Assembly: GCA_029718625.1 (NCBI GenBank) | Contig: CM056377.1 | Coordinates: 97,456,998 to 97,520,997 of the forward strand | From: Synaphobranchus kaupii | Lineage: Eukaryota > Chordata > Actinopteri > Anguilliformes > Synaphobranchidae | Length of the DNA: 64,000 bases | Reading direction: 5' to 3' | Shown here: piece after piece, positions 19,980 through 31,523 of the stretch | Numbering within the stretch: the stretch's first letter is position 1 | How the letters are laid out: each line of letters begins with the position of its first letter | The notes under the pieces: generated by a model | Seen by the model: only the letters and a program-made list of their open reading frames with translations | What the model was told of the DNA's origin: nothing | Databases searched by the model: none | Position numbers and translations under genes: made by a program

Positions 19980-20350
19980 TCTCTCTACAACGTAGCTAGA
20001 CTACGGACGTTTACAGTGCGATGTAGTGCGGTCGGAGAAATAGTTCTGTTTCAAATGGAACTGTTGTTTCAACGTTCGGTTTGCGTTTGCGATAGCCTAC
20101 ATTTCACAGGAGAGCATACTGAGACCGTAAGAATACACACTGAGCTATAAAAGCACATTTATCGTTGTTTTTCCATAACATTTCTGATTGCCCCGTTCAC
20201 TTCCATTGTAGCCCAGTGAGAGCCTACAGGAAATCTGTACCGAACTCAATACTGGACCGATCAGCGAAAAAATGGACTTCATGGGTCAGGTTCATGGAAG
20301 ACGGACCGCAAATAGGGTCCAAGGTCCAAAATAGCGAACTTACCCTTTAA

Positions 20351-21018
20351 TGAATGTGAAGGCAATGGCAATCAGTCTATGCCAAAAATTTTGTCTATCA
20401 AAGTATAAATTTGGAGCAGAATGGGTATAGGTGTTAAGCTTGCCGGATGACACAGCCAGATCGGCCATACTTAGGCACCACCTAAGCCTCTTTTTGTGCC
20501 AGGAAAACCCCTGATGTCATTGTCTGCAGCCTTTACCACCCAGGTACCTCAAAAACAGGGAAAACACTGCTGCTGCCTTCAGATGAAGGTCAAAGGTTTG
20601 AATCCAGTCAATGCACATGCTTAGTTTTTTTTTTAATGTTGTGCAAATATTGTGTGTTGATACTTTACAGACCCTTGTCAGCAATATTTTCATGCACATA
20701 TTTCTTCCCAACATTCCTGGGGATGGTTATCTCTTCCAGAGCTGAACTGTGAACTTCACCATATTAAGATGAGATAACTGTTAGTGTGAACATGGCCTAA
20801 GCTACCCAGCTTGTGCAAAGCTACTCACTACAACGAGTACCTCATACAAGATGAAAGACAGCCATTTCATGAAAGCAATTGTACTGTGTAATCTCTACAG
20901 TTATGTGAAGACTTAATACCATTTTGATCATCGGATAGATCACTGGGCTATATTACAATTCACCCACAGCTATTTCCAATTCTAAAGTTCATATTTAAAA
21001 CATAATTCCACAAATTGT
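20351..21018. other. Intergenic, nothing recognised
   Basis: No gene, tRNA or matching inverted ends were seen. It contains short T-rich and A-rich tracts only. Confidence 0.4.
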
Positions 21019-21054
21019 ACACTGCCTGGCCAAAAAAAAAAGGTTCCGTTGTAC

Positions 21055-21955
21055 CCGTCATGCATAGTGCCCACTGTACAAGCCTCTGGAGGCAGTGTTA
21101 TGATCTGGGGTTGCTTCAGTTGGTCAGGTCTAGGCTCAGCAATGTTATGCAGCAATAAAATGAAGTCAGCCAAGTACCTGAATGTACTGAATGACCAGGT
21201 TATCCCATCAATGGCCATATTCCAGGACGACAATGCCAAGATTCATCGGGCTCAAATTGTGAAAGTGTGAGGGGGAGTGTAAGGTTCGGAGAACCAAACG
21301 CGACCGATAAGGATTTCTAAAAGCATATCTAGAAAGATACGCCACAAACGCGGAAGTTGCCGCACCAGGACGGAGACAACACAGGATCGGGAGCAAAACT
21401 TCCCTAGCACAAAGCAAAACAAAGCAAAGGATAAACAGAAAGATTGGAAATAAAAGAGGAAAACCAATCTAATCCTAATTCTCTTACCGGACTTGCTGCG
21501 TTTCTTATTCATACGAACCAGAAATGCAGCGACCGAATTTCATATACCTTACTGACTTCGTTTTCAACATAGCAAAGACAATATCGAAGTGTCGGAAATG
21601 CGGAAGTCCTGGGCTATTTATAGCCGGCAGGAAACGCAAAACAGGTGAAGGGAATAATTGTCGGGCAAGATACAAACACCAGAACGGAGGCGGAAAAAAT
21701 CTGATAGAGCATCCTGACGACGCCAAAAAGGAAACCAAAACGTAGAACAGCAAAGGCTGAATTGGCCACCAGAGTCCTGGCCTTAACCCCATTGAAAGTG
21801 TTTGGGATGTGCTGGAGAAGACTTTACGGAGTAGTTTGACTCTCCTGTCATCAATACAAGATCTCGACCAAAAATTACTGCAACTCTGGAAGAAAATAAA
21901 TGTTGTGACATTGCATAAGGTTGACAACAATGCCACGACGAATGCGTGCCGTAAT
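21055..21955 (+). pseudogene. Tc1 transposase C-terminal half, split by LTR
   Basis: Before the [53 protein letters not shown] (the second catalytic Asp lies in QDDNAKIH). After the LTR: PPESWP-type text in ATTGGCCACCAGAGTCC, then LNPIESVWDVLEKTLRSS (third acidic residue region) and LLQLWKKINVVTLHKV. The N-terminal DNA-binding domain and first catalytic Asp are absent. The enzyme would cut and paste Tc1 elements at TA; this copy cannot. Confidence 0.85.
21266..21757 (-). mobile_element. Truncated Gypsy-type LTR inside Tc1
   Basis: On the minus strand it ends GGTTCTCCGAACCTTACACT then CCCCCTCACA (21266), matching the 3' ends of the LTRs at 13025 and 45473. It contains the ACTTGCTGCGTTT..ACCAGAAA-type region seen in the 13025 copy (13465-13505). 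Its 5' TGTCATGG start is lost at the right boundary (about 21757), where adjoining Tc1 sequence is also missing. Confidence 0.75.
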
Positions 21956-22002
21956 CAAAGCTAAAGGCGGAATAATAGAGTATGCAACTTTTTTTTGGTG
22001 AA

Positions 22003-24439
22003 CAATGAACTATGTACTTACTGCTGAATCAGTGTGCTGCCTGTTAGGCCCATATTCATTGTGAATGTGAATCTCAGTTCAAGATTAATTACAGTGTTAG
22101 ATATTGCGTTATTGTCATCATTACCAATAGCTCGCTAACTGTACCTGTGACTGAAAGGTGAAGCATGGAGCATGGAAATATATCCAATATACTGTATTAA
22201 CACTCACAGTACTATTATTAGACATGTATGGCAAGACCAAATATTTCAGAATAAATGGCTAGCTAGCCAGTTTCACAGACTAGTTTGGCCAGAGGATTAC
22301 TAATGTAAGTATACAAGTTAGCTATACGTTGATTAAATAATTTTAGAAAATACGGCAGTTTTTGAAGAGTAAAAAATTATCTGGAGGAAAGGCATATCAT
22401 TTCATCACCTTCTTAGTGCTGGCTAGTGTGTGGTGATCTTCATTAAGGCTGCATGGCATATTTAAGCAAACATATGAATTAACAGAACCACCTCTACAGT
22501 GACATATTCCCCCAGTGTAAATATGGGTTAGGTAGATAATCAACGGCTCTCATTCCAAAACACTCACCACCTGCTGTAGGCCAGTCAGGGCCAGATGTTA
22601 AATTGTATTGGTGATACCGTGGCAATGTTCTGGCACCATCCCTTTATGCATCACTTTAATGACATACAAATCAGGAATGAGTCATATACATGTACTTCTG
22701 CACCACAAAAAACCCTGACACACATTTCTTAGATCTATTTTGCTAAATGTAACTAAAATACATCAGTGTTACAAGTCCATTACTTGTCATTCTCACCAGA
22801 GACAATTGTGATTCTTTCTCTCCATTTGTTTTTGATGTCTACAACCAAGGCTCGTGTCTACTGTCTGCCAGCAAGTGGTTTATGCACACACTTATCAGAT
22901 TAATAACAATCTCAAAATATGAGCTGATGATCCTCTCAACTGTGCACTTATGTCAAAACCTCAAATATACTAAATATACAGTATGAACACAATTTCCGCT
23001 CAGATGCCAGCTATGGATGAAACCCTGGATGGAATATGAAATTCATGCCAGCAAATGATAAGCCTGAATGATGAATGAGCAGCATGTTATGTGGAGTGCA
23101 TTTTTCAGATTTCATAACCCATAGGACCACAGACAACATAGGATATGAATACAACACAGTTGCAAAAATAGGATGGGCCGACGCTGACAGCTGTAGGAGT
23201 GGAAGAGAGCATGTTTGGCACCCCTACCAGATAGCTACTTAAAATATTTTGGTACTTAGAGATCATTTTAATACTCAATATTTAATCTCCATTTGTTGTA
23301 AATATTACATATGTTGTACATTTAGACAGAAAAAAATTTAATTTGTGCCAAGTTGACTACATAGTACTGTATTACTGTTGACTATTCTATGTGATTTCAC
23401 CTGTCTGAGTTTATCTACCTCAGAGAAGGGAACTCGGGTTTCCCATCACAAGACTTCAGTTAATGAATGAAATTAACAATGAATAAGAATCAAGGAGGAG
23501 ACCTTGCTTCAAAACAATTTGCAAACATAACATGTATTTCCTATTATTATTTACAAAGTTATTGTTTATTATTGAATTTCTGAGAAACTCTGGCTGCTTA
23601 CAAGATTGCTAAGGCATACTAGACAAATGTACACTTGAGAATGACTGCAAGTTGCAAAAGGAGAGAGGAGACTGCAAGTAAGTAGATAAATGAAGAGAGG
23701 GCCCCATGTGTCCTGGGGCAATTATCCACTTTACCAATCAGCACAGACTGGCTCAGTGTGAACAGGAAGGCCATGTCAGATTCAAATTTATTAGTGAGGT
23801 CTGATGTACTACATGACTGCTTGTACATCTCCTCAACTGTTAGATTATAAGTATAATGTTCTTTTCTATTCTGAGGAGGGTCTTTGGGGATTTGTTTATG
23901 GTGCTAGGTAGGGGGCCGGCTCACGCCACCAATCTTTGGTTTAGCCGGCTGTGGTGTGCAATACGCACAAGAAGCCTAATTCTCCTTTACAATATTTCAC
24001 TACATGTTTACAATCGGGTAGGCAAACTCATTAAAATATGAAATAATTAAGATCAGTGTATATGATGGAATAGTGGCATTTGAATGTGCCAGAGGCCACC
24101 AAATTTGGGCTTTTACGGCCAAAATTTTTCTCTGGTGGGGCATGCCCCCGGACCCCCCTAGATGGCTACAGCTGTATTCATTCGAGCCACTGGCAGCAGC
24201 AGCCGCCGCCCCGGCTGTATTGGTTGAGCAATGTCTTCGCGAGGAGAGGACCGGGGATGTAACCGAATGGTAAAGCTAACGTTACCTAGCTAATTAGCTT
24301 GTTTGTCTGCCTAAAGTAACGTTACTATTGAATACATTCAAATACACAGCAAAACCCAGTCACACACTAACCTTAGTATATTGAACATGGCTGGTTGTAA
24401 GCGCCCTCATAGCTCCACTTGGTCCGGAGAGAATTTTTA
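22003..24439. other. Unique-looking intergenic sequence
   Basis: About 2.4 kb without a gene. The part from 22800 to 23115 has low repeat character and several TAAT/ATTA sites (TCAGATTAATAACAATCTC, GATGAATGAGCAGCATG), which could mark a conserved non-coding element. At 24073-24160 there is a CATGCCCCCGGACCCCCCT-type motif common in fish hAT-like repeats. Confidence 0.4.
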
Positions 24440-24585
24440 TCATTTATTAGCTATACATTATTCATAAATGATAGCTAAGATAACTAGCTAGTTAGCTAAG
24501 TTACCAGTTCTCTCTGGACCTAACGGGGCTAAACTCACACACAATAGACTGCCTTGCATTACCTAACTTATCGATACATTCTGTC

Positions 24586-24860
24586 CGAGACTCACCATCT
24601 TCCAGTCCGTCTCAAGACCCACCTTTTCACCCTGGCCGTACGTTACTCCCAAGTCCCCCATCCCTCGCCTACTCTCCTAGACTGTGCTGCACATGCCCCA
24701 ATGCTCCCCTTAGTCTCTTGCTACTCTCACTTCTACTCTCTGTCCATGCCTTTGTCCTTGTCTATATATTTTGTCTACTTTTGTCTCTCACCTTGTGCTG
24801 TAATCGTATCTTAGTTTCTACGTAATCGTGTCTCGGTTTTGCTAGGGCTACATCAAATGT
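24586..24860 (+). mobile_element. L2-type LINE 3' fragment
   Basis: One frame reads THHLPVRLKTHLFTLAVRYS, the C-terminal end of L2-like ORF2 (R.LKTHLF). A C/T-rich 3' region follows. Only the last about 50 codons of ORF2 and the 3' UTR remain. Confidence 0.55.
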
Positions 24861-25610
24861 ATTATTGCTATCGTTTATTAACTAACGTTACATGTTCATA
24901 AAAGATAGCTAAGATAGCTCACACAATAGGTTGCCTTCAACCCCACAATTAGCTATTACCTATGAGTAATGTCAACCGTTTGCAAAATCATTTTTGTTGT
25001 AGCTTGTACAGATAAACTTGCATGTAAAGAGAAAAAAAACTAATGTCCCAACAGGTGTGCTTGTCGCCACTGCTCTAACCTGTCCCCTCCAGAAAACTTG
25101 TGTTGCCGTGAGATTACCGAGGTAACGTTATGTCAGTGTAGTTATGAAGCTATTCATTATTTGTCTAATACTGCTGTGCTGTAGTCGGGCATGCTTGGCC
25201 CAACTGTATAATAGTGGCCAATACATGTGCAATTACACAATAATATCACAAGTACAATGTAACTCATGTATAGGTATATTGTACTAAGCTGTTTTACTTA
25301 GCTGATGTAATGATTACAAAATGCACATGTAAATACAGTATACCACCCACAGATTACAATGTAGGTATTATGTAAATACACAGGTATTTATTTATTTCTT
25401 CGGCAAGTCCGCGTGCTCTACACCGATAGCTTGACGCCACTGGCTAAGTAGCGCTGGGTCTCTCGGCAGATTATAAATGCTAACAGAGCCGGTATATAAC
25501 ATTAACGTTTAACGTTAGCAGTAATACCAAGCAATTCGCATTTGAACTTGAACTAGCTAGTTAGAAGTACAAGGTTCTCAGTCCCAAAGAGGAAAAAAAA
25601 ACATTTGTCT

Positions 25611-25695
25611 GCTTTTATACCACGTGCCCAGCCGAGACCACCCCTAGGACCACCTCAACTCCACCGATTTTTATGTTAAGGATCTCGTGACGTCA
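25611..25695 (-). promoter_or_regulatory. Candidate promoter inside repeat copy B
   Basis: Minus-strand TATAAAAGC (25611-25619), CACGTG (25621-25626) and TGACGTCA (25688-25695), in the same order as in copy A. Confidence 0.5.
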
Positions 25696-25865
25696 CGAAT
25701 CCCTGGAAACCAGCGTATTGGTAAGCCTACACAAAAACTCAGAAAAAAACATTTTGACTAAACATGAGATTTTTGGACAACAGTTGTGTATGATCATAAT
25801 CTAACCCTAAACATCGGTTTTCAACGGGAAAAGTCGGTTTTTGACTGCAGTATCAGTAACTTTAA

Positions 25866-26188
25866 ATTGGCTAAATCAGTGTTCAAAGATCTTTACATTC
25901 AAGGTTCAATTTACATAAACTTCATCTTCTGTTTACATAAACTGAACCCACTGCACCAAAACCTGTTGATCAGATTAGAACATAGTAGAATTAACTTAGC
26001 TTGGTTTAAAGATTTACTAAAATATTATCTTTTTTGTAATACAAGGGTTCAAAGTCCACAGCTTCCTACTGTACAGTAAATTTAGTCAGCTCTCAAACTA
26101 ATAAACTCAAACCTAAAACAAGGTTAAATAGACATTGGCACACATAAAACAAAGAAATAAGTAATAAAATGTACAATCTCAAATAAAG

Positions 26189-26190
<2 letters not shown>
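25866..26190. other. Intervening sequence, nothing recognised
   Basis: Contains an open plus-strand frame of 97 codons (25786-26079) starting inside the repeat. No domain seen. Confidence 0.35.
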
Positions 26191-26236
<46 letters not shown>

Positions 26237-26260
26237 TGTGTTTGGGGGGGGGGGGGGGGG
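26191..26260. repeat. GT microsatellite followed by poly-G (17)
   Basis: (GT)n from 26191 to about 26240 and then 17 G from 26244. Confidence 0.95.
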
Positions 26261-26441
26261 TGAAGTATTAGAACATGCCACAAGCAACATAGGCTGTTTG
26301 GAAATAAAATATTGTTGTAATTTTGTTCCTACAGAAAACACAAAATTCCTCATGCCATGTCTGAGGTCTTAGTGATATTAAAATGCCCACTTAATGTTGA
26401 CAGAGAACAGCTGCTTTTGTTTTGTTGAATTGTTCTCTTAA

Positions 26442-26871
26442 AGGTTGTATCAGCGATTTTGGGTGACGTCACTTCTGAAGCGAAATCCCAAACAAACAGA
26501 GCCAGCTCCAGCTCAGAGCCAATTATGTTACGTTTTAAAAATAGTGTTCAAGCATCCAGAATTATAACCACGTTAATAACGTTTGTAAGAAACCAAACCG
26601 TTTGTAAATCCGTCAAGATTTCAGCGAGATAAGAGTATTAGCGTATTAGTATCACCCACCCCTTGTCGGTGATTGGTTGGAATACTGTTTATTTTGGTTT
26701 TGAGTAGTTGGTAGTACCATTTGTTTTTGTGTACGATCTCGGAGCATAGGCTGCCTACAGAGACGCGGTTTTTTGACGGCCTGCTTATGGGGCGGGCAGC
26801 TAGCGGATCGTGAGGAAAAATCAGATGAATGTGATCATTTATGTTTCGACCAAAAATCGCTGATACAACCT
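26442..26871. mobile_element. TTAA-flanked MITE (430 bp)
   Basis: Inverted ends AGGTTGTATCAGCGATTTT flanked by TTAA on both sides (26438-26441, 26872-26875). A CRE palindrome TGACGTCA at 26464 lies just inside the left end. Kolobok- or piggyBac-type target preference. No coding capacity. Confidence 0.85.
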
Positions 26872-26875
26872 TTAA

Positions 26876-27113
26876 TTGACTGTAGATGAAAGCCTACAGT
26901 GAACAACACATTTCAAAAAAGAAAACCATTTCATATCAAGCAGGTCAAAAGGCCCTCACCAGAGCAAATATTTTTGCCAGTAGGTCCTGACATACTACTG
27001 ACTAGTTCCCCCAACAGCATAACTGCTTTTTGACTTTCAAACACCTCCGATGCAGTAAACTACTCACTGGCAAACAAGGGCATTGAACATTGCAGGGGTT
27101 GAGGTGAACATGC
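26876..27113. other. Intervening sequence
   Basis: No gene or repeat recognised. Confidence 0.35.
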
Positions 27114-27121
27114 CTCTAGGG

Positions 27122-27434
27122 CAGGGGTGGGCAACTCCAGTCCTGGGGGGCCGGTGTGTATGCAGGTTTTTGCTGCCACCAGTTACCCTGGCTCAATAAG
27201 CGAATTAGTGACATACAACAACATCGATTTACTCGATGATTTTACTTTAAATTAGACCAAGAAAAAACGCAACAATACATGCATACAGGCACAGGAACAT
27301 TCATCAGCTTCTGTTCATATCGTGGAATGTAGCTAAAATGATTACATGATTGGGCTAATTAAATAACTGGTAACTGGTGGAAGCAAAAACCTGCATACAC
27401 ACCGGCCCCCCAGGACTGGAGTTGCCCACCCCTG
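27122..27434. mobile_element. hAT MITE, palindromic ends (copy 1)
   Basis: Ends CAGGGGTGGGCAACTCCAGT and its inverse; arms of about 70 bp continue through GCAGGTTTTTGCTGCCACCA. The 8-bp flanks CTCTAGGG and CTCTAAGG are a slightly decayed target duplication. A second copy with a perfect duplication lies at 38010-38317. Confidence 0.9.
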
Positions 27435-27527
27435 CTCTAAGGGGATCCGGGGGCATATTTTCACTTTCATCTTACATCGCAGGGTCTCCAAATACCAAAA
27501 CGTTGGCAAACTGACTAGTGTTTACAG

Positions 27528-27728
27528 TGTGTACAACACTATAGAGTGTGCGACAGTAATGTGAAGCAGGACTGCCTGCCGTCATGCGCAATGGCACAGA
27601 CGAGGAGAGCTCCCGAAAAGTATGAGAGTTGGATGCATGTATGTCATTGACCGGAGTAACATCAGTAAAGCCATCATTAATTGAACAGAAGTTGTCCGTG
27701 CATCTTTATGTATACTGGAAACATCACA
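27528..27728 (+). repeat. Probable 5' LTR of this Gypsy element
   Basis: TGTGTACAACACT to AACATCACA, directly before the primer-binding-like site. There is no second copy to confirm the left boundary. Confidence 0.45.
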
Positions 27729-27858
27729 TTGGCGACGAGGATAAAAGGCGGCGAAGACTCCATTCTACACGCAAAAAAAAGAAAAAGGGAGAAAAACTGC
27801 ACCGAACAAAGTGCTAACAAGCCGACGAGGACCACGAGTGGCTAGCTAACGCAACATC

Positions 27859-28720
27859 ATGGCACTCGCAAACACCATCGCTCTGTCAGCTTTCGACACA
27901 GAAACTGATCCATGCTCAGTAGGATCATGTTGGACCAAAAGGGTGCAGAGGTTTGAGAACTATACCATTGCTATGAACATTACCGGAGATGAAAGGCTAA
28001 AAGCATTGTTGCTGCACTTAGCAGGAGAGCGCGTGCATAACATTTATGACACGCTAGCATTAGAGGCAGACAAATATGCGGACGTTAAGCAGAAGCTACA
28101 AACGTACTTTATACAAAAAAAGAACGTTCAGTGCCAGGTGTACATGTTTAGAAAGGCAGTGCAACAGCCAGGTGAAAATCTAGACACGTACTGTACCAGA
28201 CTACGCATGCTTGCAAAGAATTGTGAGTTTGCCGACGTGGATCAAGAGATCAAAGCATAACTGATTCAAAGCTGCACTTCATCCAGGCTACGTAGACGAG
28301 CGCTCAGAGAGCCTGACAATAGCCTAGATGACCTTCTTGACCATGGGAGATCACTGGAACTGTCCGAACTACAAGCAGAGGGCATGGAACAGGGAGCAGC
28401 TGCATCAGAGGGGATGACCAGCCACCAGCCAACACGCCGGGAGAGCCAAGCCAAACAACCAGTGCAGGAACTGTAGAGGACAATACCCACATGAAGGAGA
28501 CTGCCCAGCACGGGGCAAGGACTGCAAAGCATGTGGTAAACTGAATCACTTTGCGAGGCAGTGCAGGTCAAAGCAAGAGCAACCTGAAAAAGACCGTGAA
28601 ACAAGATTCAGAGATGACAGCAAACAATGCAAAACGCGTAAGAAAGTGTACAATGTAACCAGCACAACACATAGTGACAACACACGGGACTCATCTAGTA
28701 GTGATGATGCGTATATGTAT
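27859..28720 (+). pseudogene. Gypsy gag with CCHC zinc knuckle, broken
   Basis: ATG 27859 opens MALANTIALSAFDTETDPCS and continues with FENYTIAMNITGDERLKALL, YFIQKKNVQCQVYMFRKAVQ and PGENLDTYCTRLRMLAKNCE, a gag capsid-like region. A stop at 28258 and a frameshift follow. In frame 2, 28457-28575 reads CRNCRGQYPHEGDCPARGKD and CKACGKLNHFARQC, the latter a perfect CX2CX4HX4C knuckle. Gag would package element RNA in virus-like particles. Inactive. Confidence 0.8.
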
Positions 28721-28749
28721 AGTCAATAGCAGCAACAGTACTATACAGC

Positions 28750-31523
28750 CACAGACATACAGGCTTAATGATCGAGATATCAGCATTGATTGATTCAGGA
28801 GCCGCGGTGAACATTATTAATGAATCGGTTCTCAACACACTGAGACCACGCCCGCAGCTCATTCCAGCCAACATCGAAATATTCCCATATGGCTGCACCA
28901 ACCCACTGCCCAAAGCTGGTGCGTTCACGTGCAATACAGAGGCAGGAAATAAAAAAAACTAGAAGGACATTCTATGTGATGAAGGGTGATGGCTGCTCTC
29001 TGTTAGGCCACAAAACAGCTGAGGAGCTAGGCATCATCAAAATACTCAACTGTGTGTCCTCTCCAAGCAGCCGAACAGTAGCGGATGAGTTGGTGGACAG
29101 CTACCCAGAGCTGTTCCAGGGCATCGGCAAGTTAAAAGACTTCCAAGTTCAGCTTCACATCAACACTGACATTCAACCCACCTGTCAGCCACATAGGCGG
29201 GTTCCGTTTCATATCCGACAGAAAGTCAAAGAAGAGCTGAAAAAGCTAGAAGAGGAAGACATCATTGAGACGGTGACAGGCCCTACGCCATGGGTTTCCC
29301 CCATCATGACACTGCCCAAACCAAAAGATCCGTACAAAGTGAGAATCTGTCTCAACATGAGACAGGCCAACACCGCCATACGTGAACGTCACATCACCTC
29401 CACCATGGACGACGTCATCCACGAACTGAATGGAGCAACAGTCTTCTCCAAGCTCAACCTGGATATCACCAGTTAGGGCTCCAGCAGGTACATATCAACA
29501 TTCACCCCACACCTAGGCTTGAGGGGTTACAAGCGCCTGAACTTTGGGATATCCTCTGCAGCGGAGGTGATCCAGAACGCAATCTGCCAGACACTACAAG
29601 GGATCAGTGGCGTCAAAAACCTAAGTGACGACATTGTCGTCCACGGCAAAACACAGGCTGACCACGACAACAGCCTCAGAGCGGTGTTCCTGAGACTGAA
29701 CGAGAGAGGTCTCACGCTCAACCGATAAAAGTGTGCATTCAACAAATCCAAGCTTGAATTGTTCGGATTCATTTTCTCAGCCGACGGAATCACAGACGAC
29801 CCCAGAAAGGTGGCCGCCATTCAGCAAGCCAGCGACCCAACCGAAGTCAGGAGCCTACTCGGTATGGCCAACTATTGCTCTCTTTTCGTCGAAGACTTTG
29901 CTTCAATGGGCGAGCTTACTAAGAAAGACACAATATGGCACTGGGGCCCGGAGCAAGCCAAAGCCCTGCAGGTAATCAGAGACAGCCTGACCAGTGACAC
30001 AGTCATGTCATACTTCGATGCAAGCAAGGAGACAGAGCTCATTGTGGACGCCAGCCCAGTCGGCCTGGGCGCCATTCTTTATCAAAGAAACAAAGAAGGG
30101 GTGAGGCGAACCATAGCGTACGCCAGCCGTGCTCTCAGTGACGTAGAAAGACGTTACTCACAAACTGAACGAGAAGCACTGGCCATTGTGTGGGGTTGTG
30201 AACACTTCCACTTGTACCTCTACGACAACCCTGTCACACTAGTGTCATGGGTTGCGCCTGCCTTTCCTTTGTTCTGCGGTCATTCGTTCTGTTTATTTCT
30301 ACGGGGCACTCTATCGGATTTTTTGTTGTTCCATGCCGGGATTTTGTTCAGTTTCGGTACTTAGCAATTACACCTGTCCTGCGCTTCCACCGGCTATTTA
30401 AACTCTGCGTCTTCCTGTTTCGGTGCTTCCATGTTGCCTTGCATTTGACAGCATTAAGCCGGTACGGTATAGGTTGCACTTCTTGTTGTCCACTTTCCAC
30501 TTTCCTTTCCTTACAGCCTGTAAGAGTAACGTGGGACTTGACGCTTGCCCGTTAGTTAGCTAGGATTCTCTCCTACTCTCATTTCTGACCAGCCGTTGTT
30601 TTCTTTTCCGTTTTCATCTCTTTTATTTTCCCTCTCTTATATTGAGAGGGTGGAGATTATTTCTATATCCTCTACTGTTTCGCCTGTTTCGGGTAGTTTT
30701 CAATTATACTCTGTTTCTCTGTTTCACCTCTCCTTAGTTTCTCTCTTTTTGAGAGTTGAGGTGTTATTTTTTCCTTTATTTTCTTGTCTCTCGAGTTTAT
30801 GAGTTCCTCGCCCGATATTTTGCAGGTTGTTTTCTGTTTTTCAGTCTCTCCCCTAAATTCTCTCAGTACGAGAGTGGAGGACTGTTTAAAGTTTTCTTTC
30901 ATTTCATTTCTTTCTACGGAGCTAACTCCATTCTTGTGGTGCCATCTCGAGGACACTTTCTGATATTTGTCTGTCGCATTTGGTCCTCCGAACCATCCAC
31001 ATTATAACTAGTCACAGATCACAAAGCACTCGAAGTGATCTGGAACAACCCCAGGTCAAAACCACCCGCGAGGATTGAGAGATAGGGACTGAGACTCCAG
31101 CCCTACAACTTTAGGGTAGAGTACAGGAAAGGCGCGGAGAACCCAGCTGACTACGTGTCCTGTCACCCTGTTCTGACGCAGACAGGTGAACGCACAAGAG
31201 CAGAGAAAGTAGCAGAGGAGTATGTGAACTTTGTGGCACAACATGCTACACCCAAAGCAATGACTCTAGCAGAGATAAAAGATGAAACACTCAAAGACCC
31301 GATCCTGCAGAAGGTCAGTGCCCACATCAGAGACAATACATGCCACAAAATCACAAGTGGCACACAACATACTACTGCACTGAAGAGATACAAACAAATC
31401 AGTAGTGAGCTCACTGTGTTGCACACTGATGACATCATCCTCCGAGGCACAAGGATCGGCATCCCTGCATCCCTCAAACACAGTGCTACAACTAGTCCAC
31501 GAGGGACACCAAGGCATTGTTAA
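28750..31523 (+). pseudogene. Gypsy pol: protease, RT, RNase H, integrase start
   Basis: Protease: ISALIDSGAAVNIINESVLN (DSGA active site, 28770). Frame 2 then gives the linker and RT: YPELFQGIGKLKDFQVQLHI, PTPWVSPIMTLPKPKDPYKV, ICLNMRQANTAI, FSKLNLDITS, and LSDDIVVHGKT with SDD in place of the usual YDD/SDD box. RNase H: TELIVDASPVGLGAILYQRN, RRYSQTEREALAIVWGCEHF. The solo LTR 30243-31006 interrupts the text between NPVTL and VTDHKALEVIWNNP. In-frame stops at 29474, 29726 and about 31082. Ends in the region before integrase. Confidence 0.85.
30243..31006 (+). mobile_element. Solo LTR inserted in Gypsy RNase H (764 bp)
   Basis: TGTCATGGGTTGCGCC to CCACATTATA, with a perfect 5-bp duplication ACTAG (30238-30242, 31007-31011). 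Removing it restores the RNase H reading. TATTTAAAC (TATA-like, 30397) and the terminal TTTGGTCCTCCGAACC link it to the hairpin LTR family. It contains stem-loops such as CCCTCTC-TTATATT-GAGAGGG (30630). Confidence 0.9.

Larger units (their letters stand above)
18473..20346. mobile_element. Kolobok-like DNA transposon, TTAA target site
   Basis: The ends AGGGTAAGTTCGCTATTTTG and its exact inverse are flanked by TTAA on both sides (18469-18472, 20347-20350). The inverted repeats extend about 250 bp (18473-18732 against 20097-20346). TTAA target choice and a THAP-coding exon fit Kolobok (piggyBac also uses TTAA, but without THAP). The element codes a Cys-rich ballast-like protein on plus and a THAP exon on minus, but no catalytic transposase domain, so it is a 1.9-kb deletion derivative. 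Confidence 0.8.
21019..22002 (+). mobile_element. Tc1-like transposon relic
   Basis: The left end CACTGCCTGGCCAAAAAAAA and the right end AGTATGCAACTTTTTTTTGG are partial inverted repeats of one Tc1 family. The first half of the transposase is missing directly after the left end, and an LTR is inserted in the middle. A lone left end of the same family is at 63184-63254. Confidence 0.85.
24440..25865 (-). mobile_element. TTAA-type dispersed repeat, copy B
   Basis: Matches copy A: TAAACTCACACACAATAGAC to CGATACATTC (24530-24582), GCAGATTATAAATGCTAACA (25459), and the right end from AGCAATTCGCATTTGAACTT to TTGACTGCAGTATCA (25530-25854) followed by TTTAA. Between 24584 and 25457 it carries extra sequence absent in copy A, including an L2 tail. 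Not coding. Confidence 0.6.
27528..31523 (+). mobile_element. Gypsy-type LTR retrotransposon, degenerate and 3' truncated
   Basis: A probable 5' LTR end (GGAAACATCACA, ending 27728) is followed by a primer-binding-like TTGGCGACGAGGAT (27729). Gag with zinc knuckle, protease, RT, RNase H and the start of integrase follow in the usual Ty3/Gypsy order. The sequence breaks off at 31523 within the integrase zinc-binding region; no 3' LTR is present. A foreign solo LTR is inserted in RNase H. Confidence 0.85.

Noticed and set aside
27629..27817. Small plus-strand ORF before Gypsy gag
   Set aside because: It spans the LTR end and the primer-binding-like site, so translation as a gene is unlikely.
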